The position numbers and the translations under genes were made by a program. Positions 35,241 through 50,200 of a stretch of 64,000 nucleotides of DNA are shown in pieces (position 1 is the stretch's first letter; every line of letters begins with the position of its first letter). The notes under the pieces were generated by a model. That model had not been told where the DNA came from. It saw only the letters and a list, made by a program, of their open reading frames with translations, and searched no databases. This stretch comes from Portulaca oleracea (Eukaryota; Streptophyta; Magnoliopsida; Caryophyllales; Portulacaceae). The DNA lies in assembly GCA_029582165.1 (NCBI GenBank), contig CM055872.1, positions 47,752,195 to 47,816,194 of the forward strand, in the 5' to 3' direction.

Positions 35241-38200
35241 CGTTATTGTTATTATTTTTATTATTCAATATCAGCATTATTTTTTAATAATTATTAAAAT
35301 TTATATCATAAAAGATTTTCATTATACGAACATAGTAAATAAGATGAACAACATTTTATCTTCACAAAATATTAAACTGAAAGCATTAGTCACACATATA
35401 AGAACCATCCTAACACAACTCTTGTCCAAATGAGGCAAAAATAAAGTAAAAAATCTAAAATATAAGCAAACAACATTTCAAGACATTCGAGTTAGTATGA
35501 CATTTAATGTAATTTTGGTAAAAAGAATAAGAGTAATAATGTAATTTAATTGTCAAATAGCTACAAACTATTTCAAAAAGATTACTCAAATAGCTTTTTG
35601 AAAACAATTTTATGAACTTTGGGGGTGCTTACATTTGACGAACAAAACTTAGGATAATGTACTCGATAAGCTGAACTTCTAAGTTCTAACCCTATTTTTT
35701 CTAATGGACCACCACCGCGTTCAACTAGGTGTCAAAATGGGAACTAGCGGAATCTATAAGGACCGACGTTCAACTTAGAAGGGTAGTAAGCAACAAGTAC
35801 AACTCTACCTTCTTCTATGCCCCTCTCTTTCTCCCTCCAACTTTATTTAACAACTCAGTCTCTCTGCTTTCCTGCCTGCCTTTTCTGTATCTGTAACCTG
35901 GATCCCAGAGTTTTTTTGGGGGGTTTCCTCTTTCCCACTCTATTTCTTTCTCATCAATCTTTGCCACAACCCACAATCTCCTCTCTCCTTGAATTTTCTG
36001 ACTTTTCTGTGGTGTTTGGTGAATCAGATCAGATTTCAACCCTAGATTTTTGTTTTTCCTTTGGGTTTTTTGGCCAGGGGAGTTTGGCTGTGCTAATGTT
36101 CAGTCATAGCATCCATGAAGGTGAAGATGAGAGAGAGAGAGAGCAGGGATGGGTTTGGTAGATGAGGACGGGGAGAAGAGCAAAAGACAGGAAGGAAATG
36201 AGAGACAAGAAGTGTGGGTCTAAGATGATGTGGCGCTATCTTATTGATCTATTTTAAATATGAACAGTTAAAAAGATTTCATATACCCATCACTGCCGCC
36301 ACATCAGAAAAAATAGAGTTAAAAGCTCAGTCCATCCAGTACAATTTCCTAACTTGGATTTGACAAAAGTAAATAACCCCAAAATTCGTATTATTAGATT
36401 CCAAAAATCCTTTTGAAAATTAGCTTTTTGGGTCCCAAAAACTAATATGAAAAGCTATTACACAACACTTTAAAGAGCTTTTTGACCAAGATCGAAAACT
36501 ATGAGCCTCAAAAAGAGTGAGGCCAAAAGCTATTAACCAAAAAAAAAAAAGTCTACCACTGTATTTCGTTAATGTGCTTCCTGGCTCCACATTGTTCATC
36601 ATGATTGAGACAAAATAGGAAGTGCAAGGCAAGATAATGTAAAAATTACTGTGGACAGCTACATTTCAACTGCGTTAGCTAGGGCAATTTGAGGAATTAA
36701 CAAAGAATAACACACCGCATTATGAGAGCTTTTAGTACAATTTTAAAAGCCATGTTATGAGAACTTTTACTAGTACGTACACTGTGATTTATCAGGAAGC
36801 TGGTTTGACGGGAATACAAGGAGTTCAACCCCGTTGATGTCTCCTCTGAGAGCTAAATCATGTTTCATCAAGTAATCCAACAAAATCTTGTAGCTCCTTG
36901 CATAACTGTCATACAAGAAATATAAATGTTGAAAAGAAATCATACACAGGAACATGAAGACACGTTAAAGCGAATAAATATCCAGATATGAGGGAAAATA
37001 ACATCCAAAAATGAACCTGTCAATATCTTTGGCAAAGAAGTACAATGCGATATTATCCTCATGTGCACCAACTTCTTTAAACTGAACTGGCCATGCAGAA
37101 TGTCGTGTCACTTCATCTAGAACAAGTTTATGGGGAAACTTCTTGACCACTTCAAGAACTTTCTCAGATGAAAAATTTGACAGATGTGCTTGGAATCCAC
37201 TGCATGTGTCTGGAAGTCTTCCGTTACTGTGTATCTCCAAGGATCCTCTGCCAAGGTAGGAAAAAGAAAAGCCAGCTCAGTAAAGGAAAAAAATACGCCT
37301 CTAATTGCTAAGAAACAAGGTGAAGGAAATCAAAGTAGTCATACTGCCAGGCTGATTCTTGTACAGGGATGGCTGACGCTATAGTATCCAATTCCTCAAT
37401 GGAAGAGATAGCAAAATCCTCAGGATGAACTTTAAGTTGTTTTGCACCACTAGATATATGATCACAAGAGTTTGACACACGGTCACCGAGCACTCCATTC
37501 CCTTCATGCACTGCTTCAGAAACTGCATCTTTCGTTTGGTTCGAAACCCTATCTTCTAAACGGTTGCCGTGCGTGTTTGAGATTGATAACTCAACAGGTT
37601 TCTCGGGAATCCTGTGTTTTTTAAATACGTGCTTTTTCTGCATTGCTGCCTCAATTGCAGCTTTCAATTTGTTCTCTTCATGTATCCCCTCCTTTCCTCT
37701 TGATGCAGAAGCATCAGAGGATATACCACGGCGACTTCCACTAACCGTTGGGCCACCAACAGTTTGTTTAGAGCGACCAAAAGAATTGTCCAAGGACTTT
37801 TCGTTTTGATTATCGAGAGAATCTGCTTTGGCTACATTACCACCATAACATGATTTGTCAGCAACCCGAGACAAACTTGTAGTTGAACCCTCCGTGCTGA
37901 TATAAGTTGACTTAACTTCAGAGGTGCTACTTGTTCCATTGACAAAGACGGACCCAGAAACACTCATGGATAATTGTCTCGTGACTTCAGCTGTTCAAAA
38001 GATAAGCATTCAGAATCACAAACATGAGAGAAAATCAGAATATGAAAACATAAAGATACCTGAACCAGCCATAAAATCAGAAGACTTACGACCCGAATGT
38101 AAAGTATGCTTTGACGTTGTCAGAAGCTTCCCATCAGTTTGAGCATTCTTGAGATCACCATTGTTGCTTGTAGAAGAAGTTGAGACATTATCCCCACGAA

Positions 38201-41200
38201 AAGGACGCTTAATATTGTTAGCTGCTGTTGGACCCACAAAAGAATGATCCAACTTAATAGTGCTCTTCCTTTCAAATGAAATCCGGTCTCTTGGTTGCTT
38301 ATGACTTTTCAATTCTTCAACTGGAGTGCATTTCGGGGAGAGCATTTTAACTTTAGGTTCACTCACATTGGAGCGAGCTAATCCTTTGAAAGACACAGAT
38401 TTGCCAATCAGCTTTCCTGGCCCATCCTTGGCATCAGCACTTTGTTTCTGTTTTTGAGAACCTTCATCTGGTACCTTTATATTTGGCTTGGAATTAGCCG
38501 AGCTAAATGAATTCGACTTTAAAAAGTTACCTGGAAAGCAGAAAGTACATTCTCAAGATATTTAGCATCCCAGATAATTCTTTCATGTTTACCATGTCAC
38601 TGCCAATATTAAGTGGACATAATAATACCTTTGACAGCATGGAGAGAACTTGTGGTGGGAGAACGCACATTTTCCGAGGAATCACTGGTGGATTCGGTGC
38701 CTGACGAAATCTGATTGGTTGACTTTCTCTTTACCTTATCCAAATTCTTGAAAAAACTATCCTTAGGTGGGGCCCCGATTAGACCAGGGCTTGACATTTT
38801 AGGTGAAACAATGCTTGATTCACGAGCCTGCTTCTTTGACAGCACACCAGTTTCGATGCTGTCTCCAGGCCTCTTTGAAGCTGCTTGTTTAGTTAGGGTT
38901 ACAGGTTTTGTTTTATTCGATTCAGAAGTGGAGTCCTTATTCTCTAACTTAGGAGAAATATCATAATTTATAGACCCTGTCCTTCCAACATATTTACTTC
39001 TTTCACTGGTAATGATCATTTTTGTGTCCAGCTTCCGTGCTTCCAATTCTTCATTAAATCTGCATTCTTCACAAACCCAGTCACCCCCTGGAACTTTATC
39101 CAGCATTTTACGCATACAGTACCTACAGTAGAGTTACACATAAGAACAAAGATGCAGAGAACACTGTCGAGAAACCAGAAACATGCACTACTGGGCACAA
39201 AGGGAAAAACAAACACAGAAAATTAGGGCTTACGTGTGCTCAGCACCATCACTGCACCTATTACAAACAGCCAGTAAATCCTCACGACCAGCATCTCCAC
39301 ATATATCACAAACCTTTACCTGTCCCATTCAACTATGAAACATTAGCATTAAACAAAATCACTAATTAATCAAATTTCAAAAATCACAACAGATGCAAAG
39401 CATCAAGATCCTGATATACACCCACACAGATAACTTCAAAAATAAAACACCCTAAAACAAAAACCCAATTACAAACTTGAAAAGAATGAAACTAATTCAT
39501 ATTTGATATTGATGCCTTTAGTTTTCAAAGATGCTAGAGTGAATCAATCCAAGGCATCTTTAATTTACCCTGCTAATTCCACAAAGATGTTGTAGATGGA
39601 AAAGGAGATTCCTTCAGGATATGCTAAAGTGTAAATAGTGAATTCCATATGCTTCAAACCCTAATTCCCCAAATTTCACCCCAATTTACCTTAAGGCCCC
39701 CTATCAATTGAACGAAATCACCTTGCTTCCAGGATTAATTGACCTTCCAATTTCGCGAAACATAATTCAGTCATTCACGACACCCCACTAAACAACTGCC
39801 TACTTCGGAGCCCATTCCTAACAGAAGATAATTTTCATCTTCTATTATGCGTTACTATCTAAGTGATGATGGTGCCAATGAAACCATTGAATCCAGAAGG
39901 GTTAATGATTTGATTGAGTTGTTGGATAAGGTCGGTACCCTTTTTCCCCAAGAATATTACTATATCAGTCCCCTCCACAATCCATTCTCAGTGCACTTGG
40001 CCCACTAAAGGGACTCCTAATCTCAGAAGTGCTCCTAAATCATTCAAATGTTGATGTGAGGGTTTCTCATGCATCATGTCTATCTCAGTTTATTCAAACC
40101 ACTGTCGAGATCATCCTTTAGGTGATGAATCCATGAAGATGGTTTTTTTGGGGATATTGTGTCATCTTTTCAAAACCTAGACAATACAACCAACCTATCA
40201 CACCATAAAAGGCTCCACGTGCTTGAGACAATGGCCAAAGCAAGATCTTATCTTGTGATGTTAGATCTTGAATGTGATGCTCCTGTCATGGATATTTTCA
40301 TTATTTTCTTGTTCGAGAATACCATTTTCCTTAAAGCCCCCTTATCAATTGAACAAGAAGCAGTGAATTTTATTTTAGAAAAACTCATAATTTCCAAACT
40401 ATCGGATGCACACAATGCTAAAGCATCGTAGATTATCAATGTCACTGTAAGGGGGTGTTCGATACTAGTGCTTCTCATATTCCTCTGCAAAAAATTGTTT
40501 CCTCCATCAAACAGAGTATGCCCATTCGGGAAGAAGATCCTACTGTGCAAGTTTATGGGGATGATGCTGAATTTCAGGGTGACGTGTTATCCTAAATGAA
40601 TATCTAGAGTCTACACATGAGTATGACTACAAGTTGTTGCCAGTTTATGGGTTTCTATTTTGGTGCTCAGCTCAACATGTGGAGATGTCAAAACCAAATA
40701 CAAAGTATGTTGATTTCTTATCCCTGATGCATATCTAGTTGGCAGGAACCTCTATCCACCCATTGAATGGCTACTTTTTCTTGAGAAGCTCAAGTAGTGC
40801 TGATTTTTCATCTCAAAGTCGAAGTGAATTTGTTGATCCTTTGCAGGATATCTTTGTTTCCTACCTTCTATAAAACCCAAGGACAAGTTTTTTCCAACAG
40901 GGGAAGAATGTTGCAATACAAGGAAGGCAAATATCTAAATTATCATATATTAGGAGATATTAGGAAGATTTTATATTCCATTACATTATTTTGTATTTAT
41001 TTTATCCTATAATTAATATAGCCAAAATAAAAAGACTTAGTCTGAGGTTTATATATTTCATCCTATTATAGTTTATATGACATCTTTAGGTTTCCTAGTT
41101 ACCCTAGTACTCCTAGCCATATAAACCCCTTTATGTAATTGGTGAAGGCAGACGACGTATAAGAATTATTATTGATTATTGAGTGAAATTCTTTGTGTGA

Positions 41201-44200
41201 GAATCCTTTTCTATAGGAATTGCTCGGCGAGCCCACTCTACCCCTTTCTAGGAATTGCTCGCCGAGCGCCCTACTTTACCCCCTTCTAGGAATTGCTCGA
41301 CAAGCATCCTACATCAAATTGATGTAGGACGCCCAACGAGTAGTTCCTACAGGAAGGCATTCTCACATAGAGAAATAATTTACTCAATTCAATAATATTC
41401 AAATTAATCATCCAAGTTTGCCGACTTCAATTACATAAAGGGGTCTATATAGCTAAGAGTACTAGGGGAATTCGAATCCTAGAGATATTAGATAAACAAT
41501 AATAGGATGAATATAAACCTAATACAAAAGTTATTTAGGCTATGAATATAAACCTAATACAAAAGTTATTTAGGCTATCTTAGTTATAGGATATAAATAC
41601 AAAATAATGTAACAAAATATAAGACTTTACGATATCTCCTAATAAATGACATTTGAGATATTTTCCATCCTCTTATTGCATCATTCTCCCCCGATTGGAA
41701 ATACTCGACCTCGAGTTTTGAAAATGCAAAGGAATTGAAAGTGGCAGTAGAAAAAGGGATCGGATAGCCTTGAACCCATGTTGAAACTCCAAGCTTAATA
41801 TTTTTTCCAACATTAATCACCACGCAAGCATTGGGATGTAGGCTGTTTCTTACGAAAAAGTAATCAGGAACAACACTGTCAGTATTTATATCGACCGATT
41901 GGTCGGGTGGCCAATTGATATTCTCAAAGAAGGTTAAAGGAGTTGTTTATCAATTCCAACTCTTTGTGGACTTGTGCTGATTCTTGGCCTTGGGCATCAC
42001 CCTCTACAGCAGCTTCCATAATAACTTCAACAATGTCCATTGGAGTGAAAATTCCCTCACCCTGCTCTTCACCTATATGCAAGTTGCAGTCACCAACTTC
42101 TTCATTACTTACAATATTATTGTGCATACCATGAGGATCTTCTGTTTGTGCAATAATGTTTGCTACATCTGCAAGTGAATTAAAGCCAAAGCCTGCTAGT
42201 GCAATTCCCTTGCTACTTGGACCTCCCTTTGGACAGATTCCTGTCGAAGAATATCACCTTTAGCTTCCTTAGGTTTGCTATCATAGACTGAACTAGCCTT
42301 GCTTGTAACGGAACTCATTGATTTCTTTGAGAACCTGTAAAAGTGTACCATATTCCCACTGCCAAGGAATCAAAGGACCTAGAGTTGGTGTATAGTCCCA
42401 CATATATCTTGTAAAGTTTACAATCATAGAAAAATTCAGTAGCCAAAGAGAGATCTGACACACAACAATCCTTATGAATTTGATGGCCTTGAAGCTTGCA
42501 AGAGGCATTTAGAGCGCCTTCCTCGAAAAAAATTCAACTCTAGCATAGAAATCGCCCATGATTCTAAATGGAGCAATCATATTTACATTCCCATGAGGGG
42601 AGAAAACTCTGTAGAGAACATCCTTTGATATACGTCATGGTCTGTTACGAATTTTCACAAAAAGGGCACAATGGTGTTTATCGCACCAACCCATTGCCAC
42701 AAATGGGAGAATTTTGATCCCATGATTGGGAACAGAAGCCAGAAGGCTATGTAGGGCAGCGGAGCACAAGAGACGCGAACCAAGGTTTTGCCAAAATTAG
42801 ACAGCCAATTGAACCTCGAAGCAAGTCGATTTCACTCAATTGATAGGTGGCTTTGAGGCAAATTGAGGTGAGAAGCAGAGGACTGAAATCAATTTGAACT
42901 GTATGGGGATCGGTTCACTTTGGTTCGTCTCTATCGGACCATTCCCGCGCCTTCTAAGGGGCTTCGGAAACATCGGCAAGAATAAACACAAGGCGGTGAA
43001 GACGTTCAAAGGCTAGAAATGCGCATGCCTTCACGCTTTTGATCATAACTCCTTCAATATAACTCCGATGGGTCTCAAATTTTGGGAGCTTAAAGTACAC
43101 ACCAAGAGCTTTCCATCGATATCTTACGGGCCTAAAACGGAGTTCGAATGAAGAAGTTATGCACGTTTGAAGTCGGCAGGGAAAAACTGCCCGCTACCTC
43201 CTCTGGACAGACGGAGACCGCACCTACGGTCTCCCGCACCGCACCTGCGGTCTCCTATACCGTACCTACGGTCTCCCTTTTTCTGCGCGTGTTTTCCTGG
43301 CTTGAAGCGCTGAGTTTTGGTTTATTTCTTTTTAGTATAAATACCCCTTTAGCTTGTTTTTCAAGATAGATTTGGATGATTAATGTTTAGGAGCTAGGCT
43401 CAAGAAAAATCCTCTCAATTGGAGAGTGTTGTAATTGTGGGTTTTCAAACCCTAATCAATGAAGCTAATCCTTTGGGTGGAAATGGCTTGGTGAATTCTC
43501 TTTTTTGTGAGTGGGTGGTTATCCTCTACTCTTTGTGAGATTTCTTGAGTGATTCAAGACTCTTTGCTTGTGGGAGATCCTTGTGCTAGAGATTGAACAT
43601 CTTAGTTCAATTTGGTGAGATTTCTCTCTTTAGAATTGTTCATATCTTTTAATTCCATGTTTTTCTCCATTAATCCAAAAACCCTAAAAATTTAGTATGG
43701 TGTTCTTATGAGTTCTATGGGTGGATTTCCATCATCCACATGCTTATTTAGACCCTAGGCTTCCGCGATTCTCTCCACAATTCAAGGAGAATTTGACAAC
43801 GCGGCTAAATTTGGAGAATTAGGTTTTAAAGGATGCGAAATTTGCAACTGAGGGTTTGCGAATTTGGGGGTTCTAGAACCCCGACAAGCGAGCAGCATCT
43901 GCAAGTTTCGGTCACCAAGCGGTGGTCAAGAGGTGTTGGGCGGCGATGGTATTGTGGTTTGATGGATGGGTAGGGACGCTACTAGGGTTTTTGTTTTTGT
44001 TTGGCCTTTTTTTTTCCTTTTGAATGAATGAAGGTTGAACGGGAAAATTGAATGTGAAAATACAAATCGAAAGCTTGCTCGAAAGGCTCTAATACCAAAT
44101 TGATGTAAGACGCTTGGCAAGCAATTCCTACCAGAAAGGGATTCTCACACAGATAAATAATTCATTCAATTAATACCATTCAAATTAATCATCCAAGTTT

Positions 44201-47200
44201 GTCTTCTTCAATTACATAAAGAGGTTTATATAGCTAAGAGCACTAGGCGAATTAGGAAACCTAAAGATATGTTAAAGCTATCATGTAATCCTGATCATAT
44301 ATACTATTATTAGGAAGTTATGGAAAGAATAGATAATCCTACATAGTATAAATACCCTTACATAGATCCTAAGCTTAGATCATAATCACCTGCCCTTTCC
44401 AGGTAGGTATGAGTGAACAATTATGTTATTGGGAGTGAACAATTATGTTATTGGGAGTGAACAACTATGCTATGGAGTGTGAATAATGGGTGGGTATAAG
44501 TGAACAACTATGCTATTGAGAGTGAACAATGTCCATATTTGGAGCACAAACTCCAACAACATGTTATAAATTGCACATGCTTATAATATCATGTAAGCTT
44601 GATAACTGCCTATAAGGAAAAAGAAAGATAATGAATGGAGCATAAAGAAGGTTACCAACTAAGAATGACACAAACGAATAAGAGTAGGCGCAGAGCACTT
44701 CAAGGAAAATAGAAGGAAACCGACAGTATAGATAGAAGAAAAAACTATACGTTGTACACTGCATAGCCTAGAGCCAGCTCTGTACCTACTGATATATGCA
44801 ATGTCCATGTTATGTAATCACCTAAACTTAGTCAATCACTGCCCCAAGACTTAGAATTAGGTTCTAGTCAAAAGCAGCAGCCTTCCCTATGCTGGAGGTT
44901 ACTTGGATACCACCGAGGAGATTCCAGTAACATTTTACATTAGAATCCATTGACATGCTTACAACCTTACAGGACAGAAGCAATGGGTTGGTAAAATCAT
45001 GAAACTTCGATAAAATTTAGTATAATATGTGACTGGGACTAACACAGAAATAAGTACATCACCACTGCACACATATCAATGTCCAAAATGCTTCCAGGAT
45101 ATAATCAATAAAGTCAGGTATCTGAATATCCAATAGATGCTTTGGGCTCAGTTGGCTCACACAATGATTTTAAATTTATTTTTTTTTTAAAAAAAAAGCC
45201 TGATACAAAAAAAAAAATTCAAAAAAAAAAAAACTGAAAGCCATTTCAGATGTGAGAAGAAAGAAAAAAGAAACAAATAGGCAAAGTCATCAATCCACAT
45301 TTGCCACATAAGGCAATAACCAAAATTTTAGCTTATGCTCTCCTCTCCCTCCCTTATCCACATCACCAAAATAACATCCTACGTTGTATTGCCATCTTAT
45401 GTTCTTATTCTGTCAATATCATCAAAGCTCCCCATCATCAACTCTGCTTGCCACAGTTCTCAATGGATAATATAACATAACTCCAACAGACTTGATTTCA
45501 CTTTCTCTGAGCAAGTGAACGAAATCATCTTTGCTCTTTCCCTTCCGCAATGTACCTCTTCCAAAACAACACATACATGCACACAGCTATTGCTTGTTGA
45601 GCCAAGCCATCGCTAGCACACTAAACTACTTCAGCAAAGGATCTACTATCAATGCCCTAACATTAGAGGAAACAATAGAGCAAAATATACACTAGATTAG
45701 TCCCCTTTCTACTTTTTGGAACAATTAACATTCACCACCCTTCTATTCCTTTTTCTACGCATTCTTCAAGAAGTTTATGGCTAGAAACACACCATGATTG
45801 GATATTTAGATTAAAAAGATTCACCACTAACACATGCCAATTGATACCCTAGGAGGAAGTTTATATCATAATAGATAGGCATCAGACAATAAGACAAACC
45901 AAATGCACAGAGAAGATAGGAGATCTCGTACCCACAAAAGGAATTTAAGGCACAATGAGGTCAAAAAGCAATTTTAGGTAGTATGGGATATCACCATGCC
46001 ATATACAAAGCATAGAAAAGAACTTTCTTGATCATAATTGGTAAGATTCTGTTAGCAAAATTGCCAATAACAGACTTCAACATGGGTTATTTACAAATTC
46101 AATAATATAAACCAAGAACAACAATCTAAGGACAGAAGAATGACCTGAACATGAAGGGAAAATCAGTCACCCTAAGAAATATATGTATATGTTCATCCCT
46201 AATGGCTATAGAAAGAGGATAGCAAAGCTTAGTTGTAAGCATAAAGAGCAGCAAGTAAGAAAAATCTCCAATCATGATGGGCAATAGCAATAATTAGTGC
46301 AGCTCCCCTAACCATGATAGCATTGACACTTGATGAGTAACGCTTGCTGCTGAAATCAAAAGAACAGCCCATGGATAGTTACCAGATTCACTCAGCCAGC
46401 CCACATACCGTGACATAGGGATGGCAATCATATCCGACTTTGATCCAAAGCAGAAAAATCTGATCTAAGTCCGACAAAAAGAAATCCAAATCTGAATATG
46501 ATTAAAAGAGTCCGACTCCGATTATAATTGGTGCAGACGTGGAGGTGACCACCTCCGATCCGATTAAGTCCGATTAGAATAACAAATATATAAAAAATCC
46601 GAAAAATTATAATATGACCGAATTTGAGAATCGACAGGAGAATTTGAAGCTTAGTTTTTTTCAAAGAAGGGCGTATTGTGAGTATTTTGACAGTTGAGAG
46701 TTTTTCTGACGTGTTATATTTCTGTTGTGTTGTTATATATTTTTGGTTATATAAATAACTATTTAAGTTTGTTGTTGGTGTTTTATGTTTTTACAAGTAA
46801 TGCATATGATTATATTAAATTACAACAAAAATGTTGTCAGAAAAAATAGAAAAATAAAAATAAATAAATAGTACAAATGATAATTGGACCACCGATTATA
46901 ATCTAAAGACCTCCTTGGAGGTCCACCCCTCCTCCGATTAATCGGATTTGGAGGTGGACCTCCGCCTCTGATTATTAATCGAAGTCGAGGTGGAGGTATA
47001 CACCTACGATCCATGGTCATCCCTACAGTGACAGAGTTACCATGAACCGGAACACAGGTCATTGGCACAACAATTTGCCAAATCTGGTGACTTCAGCAAA
47101 CTCATCTCCAATCAAAAGTTGTTTGCACGTTGCACTATTTTCCAATGGGAAGATCGTGGAAGAAATTAAAAGCTAGCAGGAGATTGTTCCTGCAATCAAC

Positions 47201-50200
47201 ATGGGGTCTTTGCATAATTTGACTATTTGCTTACAAGAAGGAAAAAAGTAGGAGAAACGAAGGTAGGGGTACTGAAAATAAAATCATGTTTTTTATTTTT
47301 TATTTTACATTTCTTTGGCAGGAGGAAAGGAGTTGGAAAATGGAGGCATTTTGGAGAGTTAGCCAACTAGATGAGGGAAATTTGAGGCTCATGCTTTTAT
47401 TCTTCATAACTAGGGTTGACCAATGCCGAGTACCCAATTAAAATTTATGGATCCAATCCCGGATCCAATTGGCACTAGATCCTGAAATTTGGATCTAGTA
47501 CCAGATCCAATTCGAACTGGATCCTGAAACTATGATCCAATCCCGGATCCAGCCGGTACTAGATCCTCAACCAGATACCCAGTTGAAAACCCTCACAATA
47601 TGCCCTTTTCCACAAAAAAAAAAAAAGTTAAACTGGCAATAATAAGCTACATTGTTTGAAAAGTCAGAAATCATAATGCCTCGTTCGCCAAATCTGTTTG
47701 AAAGGTCAAAAACCATCATATCAAGAGCGAAACAAAGAGTTGGTACTCCAATTCTACCCTGTTTGTCACCAACTTCAATGGGCTTGGATTCTTGGAATTG
47801 GATACAGAGTCTAGGCTCAAAATGACATATATTCAGGGTTTTCAGCAATAATATTGAGATATTTAGTTGGATCCTCGATCCGATTATGGATCCTGGATAT
47901 AAGGAAAACTCTAGCCGAATCCTGATTTTCAGATCCAATTAACTAGGATTAGGATCCAAATCCACTAGATCCTACCGGTTCTATATCAAGATCTGAGTAC
48001 CCATTTTTTTGCTCACCCCTATTCACAACCATGTGTTTAGCAACTAATGTTATTATTTTGGTATGAATTAAGTTTTCTTTTAGTGAAATTTCATTATTTT
48101 TTATAATTTAATTCAAAGTTGGCTTCCAAAATCTTAGTCCCTTATTTGTTTGATTAGTAACAAGAGAAACATTGCAACTTGCAAAGACACCAAAGGGGTT
48201 GCCCATTTATAAAAAGGAGCAAGATGCAAAAACGCCATGTTGTCATGCTCTCATCAATAATATTATCAATAAAATCCAAAAAGTTCAAATTTCTATCACC
48301 CTTAAGCACCAAACTCCAACTACAAAACATCCTCAGAAACTAGAGTTTGAAATCTTCAATGGGCAAAGCCTTCTCCCCAAATATCTATTGATTTCTCTCA
48401 TTCCGATTGACCCACCAAATAGCTAAAGGAACCAATTTCCAAACACCACAAACCCACACTTTTCTTCACCCTTCTCCTCCAAGCCCCACACCTTTACACT
48501 ACATACATGAACCCAAGAGATCCCATTAGCAAATGGTTTATGTGCCACAGCGAAGAAACCCACGAATAATGAATAAGTAGATGATCAACATATTCTTCCA
48601 CTGCAGCACATACATCACCTACTAGGACCATTAAGAGTCCTTTGAAGCACATCTTCGCAAGTCTCACCTTTGGCAGCTGCCCAAGCAAAGAAAGAAGCTT
48701 TTAGCGGGAGCCTTTGAATTCTATATAGACTTTGCAAGGAAAACAACCACTCGAACTTGAACCTCCGAAAGCATACTCAAAAGCTTCTCACAAGAAAGGC
48801 CCCTTAGATTCACGGGGCCAAACCATCTCATGCAAAACTAACCTTTGAGCAAGTAAAGCCAACAAACAATAAATGATTATCCTCTTCCCAATTATTAAGA
48901 GATGTAACAAAAATCAAATCCCGATGGATAATATCACCATTCCAAGATACAAACAGTTTAGTCATAGCCTCCTTCGACCTAGCAATCGGTAAAAAATCGA
49001 GAATTGGTCCTTAAGAGGACAATCACCGAATCAAAAACATGTGAAAACAAAACCATAAAACCACCCTTTACCTGAATGTACTTGTGATTTAAAACGCTCC
49101 AGATTGGAAGAGATGAAGTCAGAGGATCATATAATCGGAGTCGAGATTTTGATAGCTACGCTTCATATGAATTTCATATCTCAATTCAGATGCAAGACTT
49201 TACTGTTTTTATATAATTTAGGGCTGTTGATATATTTTCATCAAATGTTTAGGCTACTAGAACAAGAAGCCATGAACAAAGCAATAAGCCTTAGTCATAG
49301 GATGCAATATCATGTGAAGAAAGCATCCTGATGTTTCTTCCGGATATCATTCCATCGTCACATCAATTATCGACTCCAATTATGAGCAAAATGCTATTTC
49401 CTGACTAATTAATTGGTCTTTCTGAACTTTGTTGGTAAACATGCCAATCTGAACCAGAACAAGAAAACTGGTTGCTAGACATATTGTTTAACCAAAAGAA
49501 ACTGAAATATGGTATTTTACATCCCAACCTGCTGTTGGATTGATTTTGTGCATACTGGTGTTGAAATTAATAATTTACAGCCATTACCCTTAAGGCATAC
49601 CATGGCAAATCCAAAACACAATAGCTCATACTAACAAAATATTGCACAATGAATTGGTTGATGTTTCTTAACTCAAAAAAAACAAAAACAAAAACAAAAA
49701 CATAATTAACAACAGTTACTGGTTACAATACACCACCATACAATTAATATGAGACACAAAAATATCAGTTCACTTATGTTCTGCAGCACTTTGCAAGCCT
49801 TAAACTAAGAATAAAAATACTCAGGGTATCTTGATTTGATTTCATAAAACATGACTATCGTGAAGCATGACTTAGTTCCACAAACAGGAAACACCATGGG
49901 ATTCCAGTCAACTATTAACTCTTAGTAAGCCTAAACGCAACAAAAGATCATTCCCACCTACCATCCAACGACTAACCCCCCCCCCCCCAAAAAAAAAAAA
50001 AGGAGTAAGCTCTCAAATTCAAATGCAGCACTCCTACTAGAGGATATAAACAACAGAACTGCACACAAGAGTCACCATTTACAAAACTAAGTATGCATCA
50101 CTAGGCTTTAACCACTAACCACAGTGTCAATAATAGAGATTTTCATATATTAGAAAGATTAATACTTATCAAAACAATATATAGTAGAAAGGCTAATGGC

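Larger units (their letters stand above)
33077..36780 (-). other. 3.7-kb intron of the PHD gene, filled with insertions
   Basis: Bounded by GTACGT (36780-36775) and GTTGCAG (33083-33077), both on the minus strand. It contains a run of C followed by CA repeats (33546-33579), hAT-like MITE debris (about 34229-36535), an ATT microsatellite and a Pack-type element (35605-36410). The intron splits the SPOC-like domain between KSQC and WNS. Confidence 0.85.
41320..44290 (-). mobile_element. Decayed LTR retrotransposon, minus orientation
   Basis: The 3' LTR is 41320-41683 and the 5' LTR begins at 44101. Between them lies a primer site complementary to initiator tRNA-Met (44085-44097). Only about 2.4 kb of internal sequence is left. 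It has no recognisable RT or integrase and includes a candidate nested LTR (42890-43880). The right LTR loses similarity after about 44290. Confidence 0.65.
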
